Source: Acidobacteriota bacterium
Lineage (GTDB): Bacteria > Acidobacteriota > Terriglobia > Acidiferrales > UBA7541
Reading direction: 5' to 3'
DNA: 7,145 nucleotides
NCBI GenBank assembly: GCA_003161195.1
Contig: PMOV01000302.1
Location: 11,070 to 18,214, forward strand
Both the position numbers and the translations under genes were made by a program. Every line of letters starts with the position of its first letter. Position 1 is the stretch's first letter. This document shows, one piece after another, positions 4,979-7,145 of the stretch. The notes beneath the pieces were generated by a model. That model did not search any database. It was not told the DNA's origin and worked only from the letters and a program-made list of their open reading frames with translations.

Positions 4979-7145
4979 TTACACGACCCATTCATCGTTG
5001 GCCGCCATAGGCGGCTCGCTATTCGCGGGCTTACGTTCATGCAGAATCCTCTCCGTCGACGCCACCATCACTTCACGGTGAAACAACCGCTGAAACACGG
5101 CCTGGCACAGCAAATTGGCCACCGCCAGGAGACTCATGCCCTGATGATGCGCCATCCAACTGCGCACCACTTCGGCGTTTAGTTTATCGCCACGGCGCGG
5201 ACGGCCATAGTCCGCCGCCTCGTAAAAGCCCAAAGCGCCAACCCATTGGCGCGACTGCATCTCCCGCAAATTGCGCGTGGCGTTGGCCGGCTCCACATTC
5301 AGCGCCAGAAACGCGGCGTACGGCGTGATCACCAAGCGCCGCGCGGCATCCGGCTTCAGCGCCAGTGCGCGCAAACCAAACGCGTGATATTCGTAATGGC
5401 CGGCGTCGTTCTTCGCGGCGCACGCGCCTTCCGAAATGCCCCAGGGAATGCCCAGTTTCTCGCCGACGCGCCGCTGCCCGGCCACTGCGCCGCCCATGGC
5501 GCTCTCCAGCAGCGTTTCCGGATACGCGCGCATCCACAGCATGGGCATCAGATACTCGAACATCGTGCCGGTCCACGAGAGCAGCACGCTGCGGCCCGCG
5601 AGATCGGTTTGCACGCGCCCCAACTGAAACCAGCTGTTCTGTGGAATGTCACCCTTGGCGATGGCCACGAACACCGCGCTGCGCGCTTCCGACGCCAGCA
5701 GATCATAGCAACTCTCGAGCAGTTCATTCTGCTCGACATCGTAGCCCACCGACAACATTTTCCGCTGCTTATTGTACAGAAAGCGGAAGTCCATCTGCTG
5801 CACCAGCTGGTCCGCGGTTTCCCCCAGTTGGCGCAGGCGGGCGGAGAGGTCTTCCGCGAAGCCGGCGCATTCCGGCAGGCGCGCGCGTAATTCGTCCGCG
5901 GCGGCGTGTTGTTCGTTCCAGAAGGCGTATTCGCCCATTTTTTTCTGCAGCTTTTGCGCGAAGGCCGGCAGCTCGGCCAGCGTCAATCCTGCCGTCACGT
6001 TGCCGTACAACATTTCTCCCACTTGTTGGCGCACCGCCGCGTACTCGGGCAGCATCCACGGCAGCAGGCGAGCGCTGAGTTGCTGTGCGGCGCTAATACG
6101 CTCGCTGCAAGCCTGCAACCACCACAGCGCCGAGCGAACCAGCGACGCTCTGCCGGCAGCGGGAAACTCCTGGGTCTCGGAAATCGCCGTCTCCGCCGGA
6201 ACTCTAGCTAGCATCCCCTGCATGCTTTCTTGCATACCGGGAAGCGCTTGCAGCCACGCCACAACGTCGTCGCCCCGCTGCACACATTCTTCGCGCAGTT
6301 TGGCAATAACGGAGAGAGTCTGGTCGCCCGCTCCGGCCCGCGCGCATTCTTCCGCGGCGATTGCGAGATGCTCGCGAAGACCGCGCCACTGCGCCGGCCG
6401 CAGTATGGCCTCTTGCGCCAGGCCCAGCGCCCCTTGCTTCAGGCACCACAGCGAGCACGCCAGGTTGCCGCTGTCCACGCTGGAAACAAAGCGCGGCGGC
6501 AGCGCTTCCAGCGTCACAGTGTCAAACCAGTTCACGAGATGCCCGCGCACGCGCGGCAAACGCAGCGTGCTTGCCATGGTTCTTTCGGCGCTCTCCAGAT
6601 ACTCGATGGCGTCCAGGAAACCCATTTCGTACGCCGCGTACTGCGCATTAAACTGCAGGCCGAGGTTCGTCGGCGAGAGGCGATGCGCCACGCTGAAGGG
6701 CTCTTCATGCACGTTGTCCGGAATCAGCCAGTTGCTCTCGGCGGTGGCCATTTGGCGAAAATAGCGCCACGTGCGCAACGCCGCGGAACGCAGGAAGGTT
6801 TCCTCTTCCCGGCCAATGTCGCCGCGCATATTGTGCAGCGGCCGATCCAGCCAGCGCGCAGCGGGCTTCGCGAGTATCCACAGTGTCAGAATCGGCAGCG
6901 CCGGCAGCAGTGCCGCAGGCCGGAACCACGACAACGCCAGCGCAATCGCGCCGCCGAGAATCGCCGTCCAATCCAGATATACGTCCACCGGCGTGCGGTT
7001 CTTTTTGGCGTCCATCTCGGACTGCGCCGCGGTTTCCCACTCGAGTAAATTCCGCCGGCTCACCGTCAAGCGAAAGACCGTGCGGAAAATCGCGTCCAGC
7101 GTGGTCAACGTTTGGTGCGCCAGAAACGTCAGGATCACCAGCACG
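4979..7145 (-). CDS. Cyclic beta-1,2-glucan synthase (NdvB)-like protein, C-terminal 721 residues, lacking GH94
   Basis: The gene is cut at its 5' end by the window; the ATG at 7144 is internal. Numbering from there, residues 1-45 match the segment after the glycosyltransferase membrane helices of NdvB-type synthases (LDAIFRTVFRLTVSRRNLLEWETAAQ). Residues 59-92 are one or two membrane segments. Residues 135-240 carry NWLIPDNVHEEP, VAHRLSPTNLGL and FVSSVDSGNL, typical of these synthases. Residues about 245-450 are a helical, alanine-rich stretch. Residues 451-675 are the glucoamylase-like/cyclisation domain (PF10091, GH189-like), with LLASEAR (Glu486), MFEYLMP (Glu530), GIPWGISEG (Glu572), YEYHAFG and MAHHQGMSLLAVAN. 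This domain closes glucan chains by transglycosylation in characterised enzymes. The protein ends 46 residues after MAHHQGMSLLAVAN, so the usual roughly 1000-residue GH94 part is absent. Missing sequence upstream prevents confirming a GT84 domain; a GH189/GH144-type membrane enzyme is the alternative. Confidence 0.88.
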   Translation of the reverse strand, partial: VLVILTFLAHQTLTTLDAIFRTVFRLTVSRRNLLEWETAAQSEMDAKKNRTPVDVYLDWTAILGGAIALALSWFRPAALLPALPILTLWILAKPAARWLDRPLHNMRGDIGREEETFLRSAALRTWRYFRQMATAESNWLIPDNVHEEPFSVAHRLSPTNLGLQFNAQYAAYEMGFLDAIEYLESAERTMASTLRLPRVRGHLVNWFDTVTLEALPPRFVSSVDSGNLACSLWCLKQGALGLAQEAILRPAQWRGLREHLAIAAEECARAGAGDQTLSVIAKLREECVQRGDDVVAWLQALPGMQESMQGMLARVPAETAISETQEFPAAGRASLVRSALWWLQACSERISAAQQLSARLLPWMLPEYAAVRQQVGEMLYGNVTAGLTLAELPAFAQKLQKKMGEYAFWNEQHAAADELRARLPECAGFAEDLSARLRQLGETADQLVQQMDFRFLYNKQRKMLSVGYDVEQNELLESCYDLLASEARSAVFVAIAKGDIPQNSWFQLGRVQTDLAGRSVLLSWTGTMFEYLMPMLWMRAYPETLLESAMGGAVAGQRRVGEKLGIPWGISEGACAAKNDAGHYEYHAFGLRALALKPDAARRLVITPYAAFLALNVEPANATRNLREMQSRQWVGALGFYEAADYGRPRRGDKLNAEVVRSWMAHHQGMSLLAVANLLCQAVFQRLFHREVMVASTERILHERKPANSEPPMAANDEWVV

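Noticed and set aside
4337..5182. A 281-codon open frame on the plus strand spanning the GH39/synthase junction
   Set aside because: It runs antisense across two well-recognised genes and the gap between them, and its product has an arbitrary Arg/His-rich composition.
5772..6764. A 330-codon open frame on the plus strand, with overlapping neighbours at 5246-5890 and 6230-7048
   Set aside because: All are antisense to the conserved NdvB-like protein. Ser/Arg/Cys-rich translations without domains are typical of shadows in high-GC DNA.
7142..7144. ATG at 7144 as the start of the synthase-like gene
   Set aside because: The residues directly after it already belong to a conserved internal part of NdvB-type proteins, so the gene continues beyond the window edge.

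Overview
This is a GC-rich window in which every convincing gene lies on the minus strand. It most likely comes from an Acidobacteria-type chromosome. The evidence is the Oar-like TonB-dependent receptor with an N-terminal carboxypeptidase-regulatory-like domain, the secreted DUF5666-repeat protein, and the cyclic-glucan-synthase-like and GH39 carbohydrate genes. This assignment rests on gene-family style and not on a phylogenetic marker, so it is an inference.

In transcription order (right to left), the window opens inside a large membrane protein (7145-4979). What is visible is the end of the membrane part and a complete NdvB-type cyclisation/glucoamylase-like domain (PF10091, GH189-like). 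The protein stops there, without the C-terminal GH94 phosphorylase domain that usual cyclic beta-1,2-glucan synthases carry. After 69 bases comes an exported GH39 glycoside hydrolase (4909-3320) with both catalytic glutamates recognisable. Two hairpins follow its stop codon.

A roughly 280-base gap (3040-3319) holds an imperfect long palindrome and a 16-base tandem duplication in the leader of a small csbD-family stress gene (3039-2746). That gene has a perfect Shine-Dalgarno and a textbook intrinsic terminator. A second gap (2489-2680) separates it from a likely two-gene unit. This unit is an exported DUF5666-repeat protein (2488-1202) followed 62 bases later by the first 379 codons of a TonB-dependent receptor (1139 to beyond base 1).

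Functionally, the window reads as three modules: (i) envelope or periplasmic glucan synthesis/processing with an accompanying exported glycosidase; (ii) a monocistronic stress-response protein; (iii) an outer-membrane receptor with an extracytoplasmic beta-repeat partner of unknown function. No tRNA, rRNA, CRISPR array, insertion sequence or phage gene was seen. The most interesting points are the synthase-like protein that ends at the cyclisation domain, the DUF5666 repeat split by a glycine-rich insert, and the structured csbD leader.
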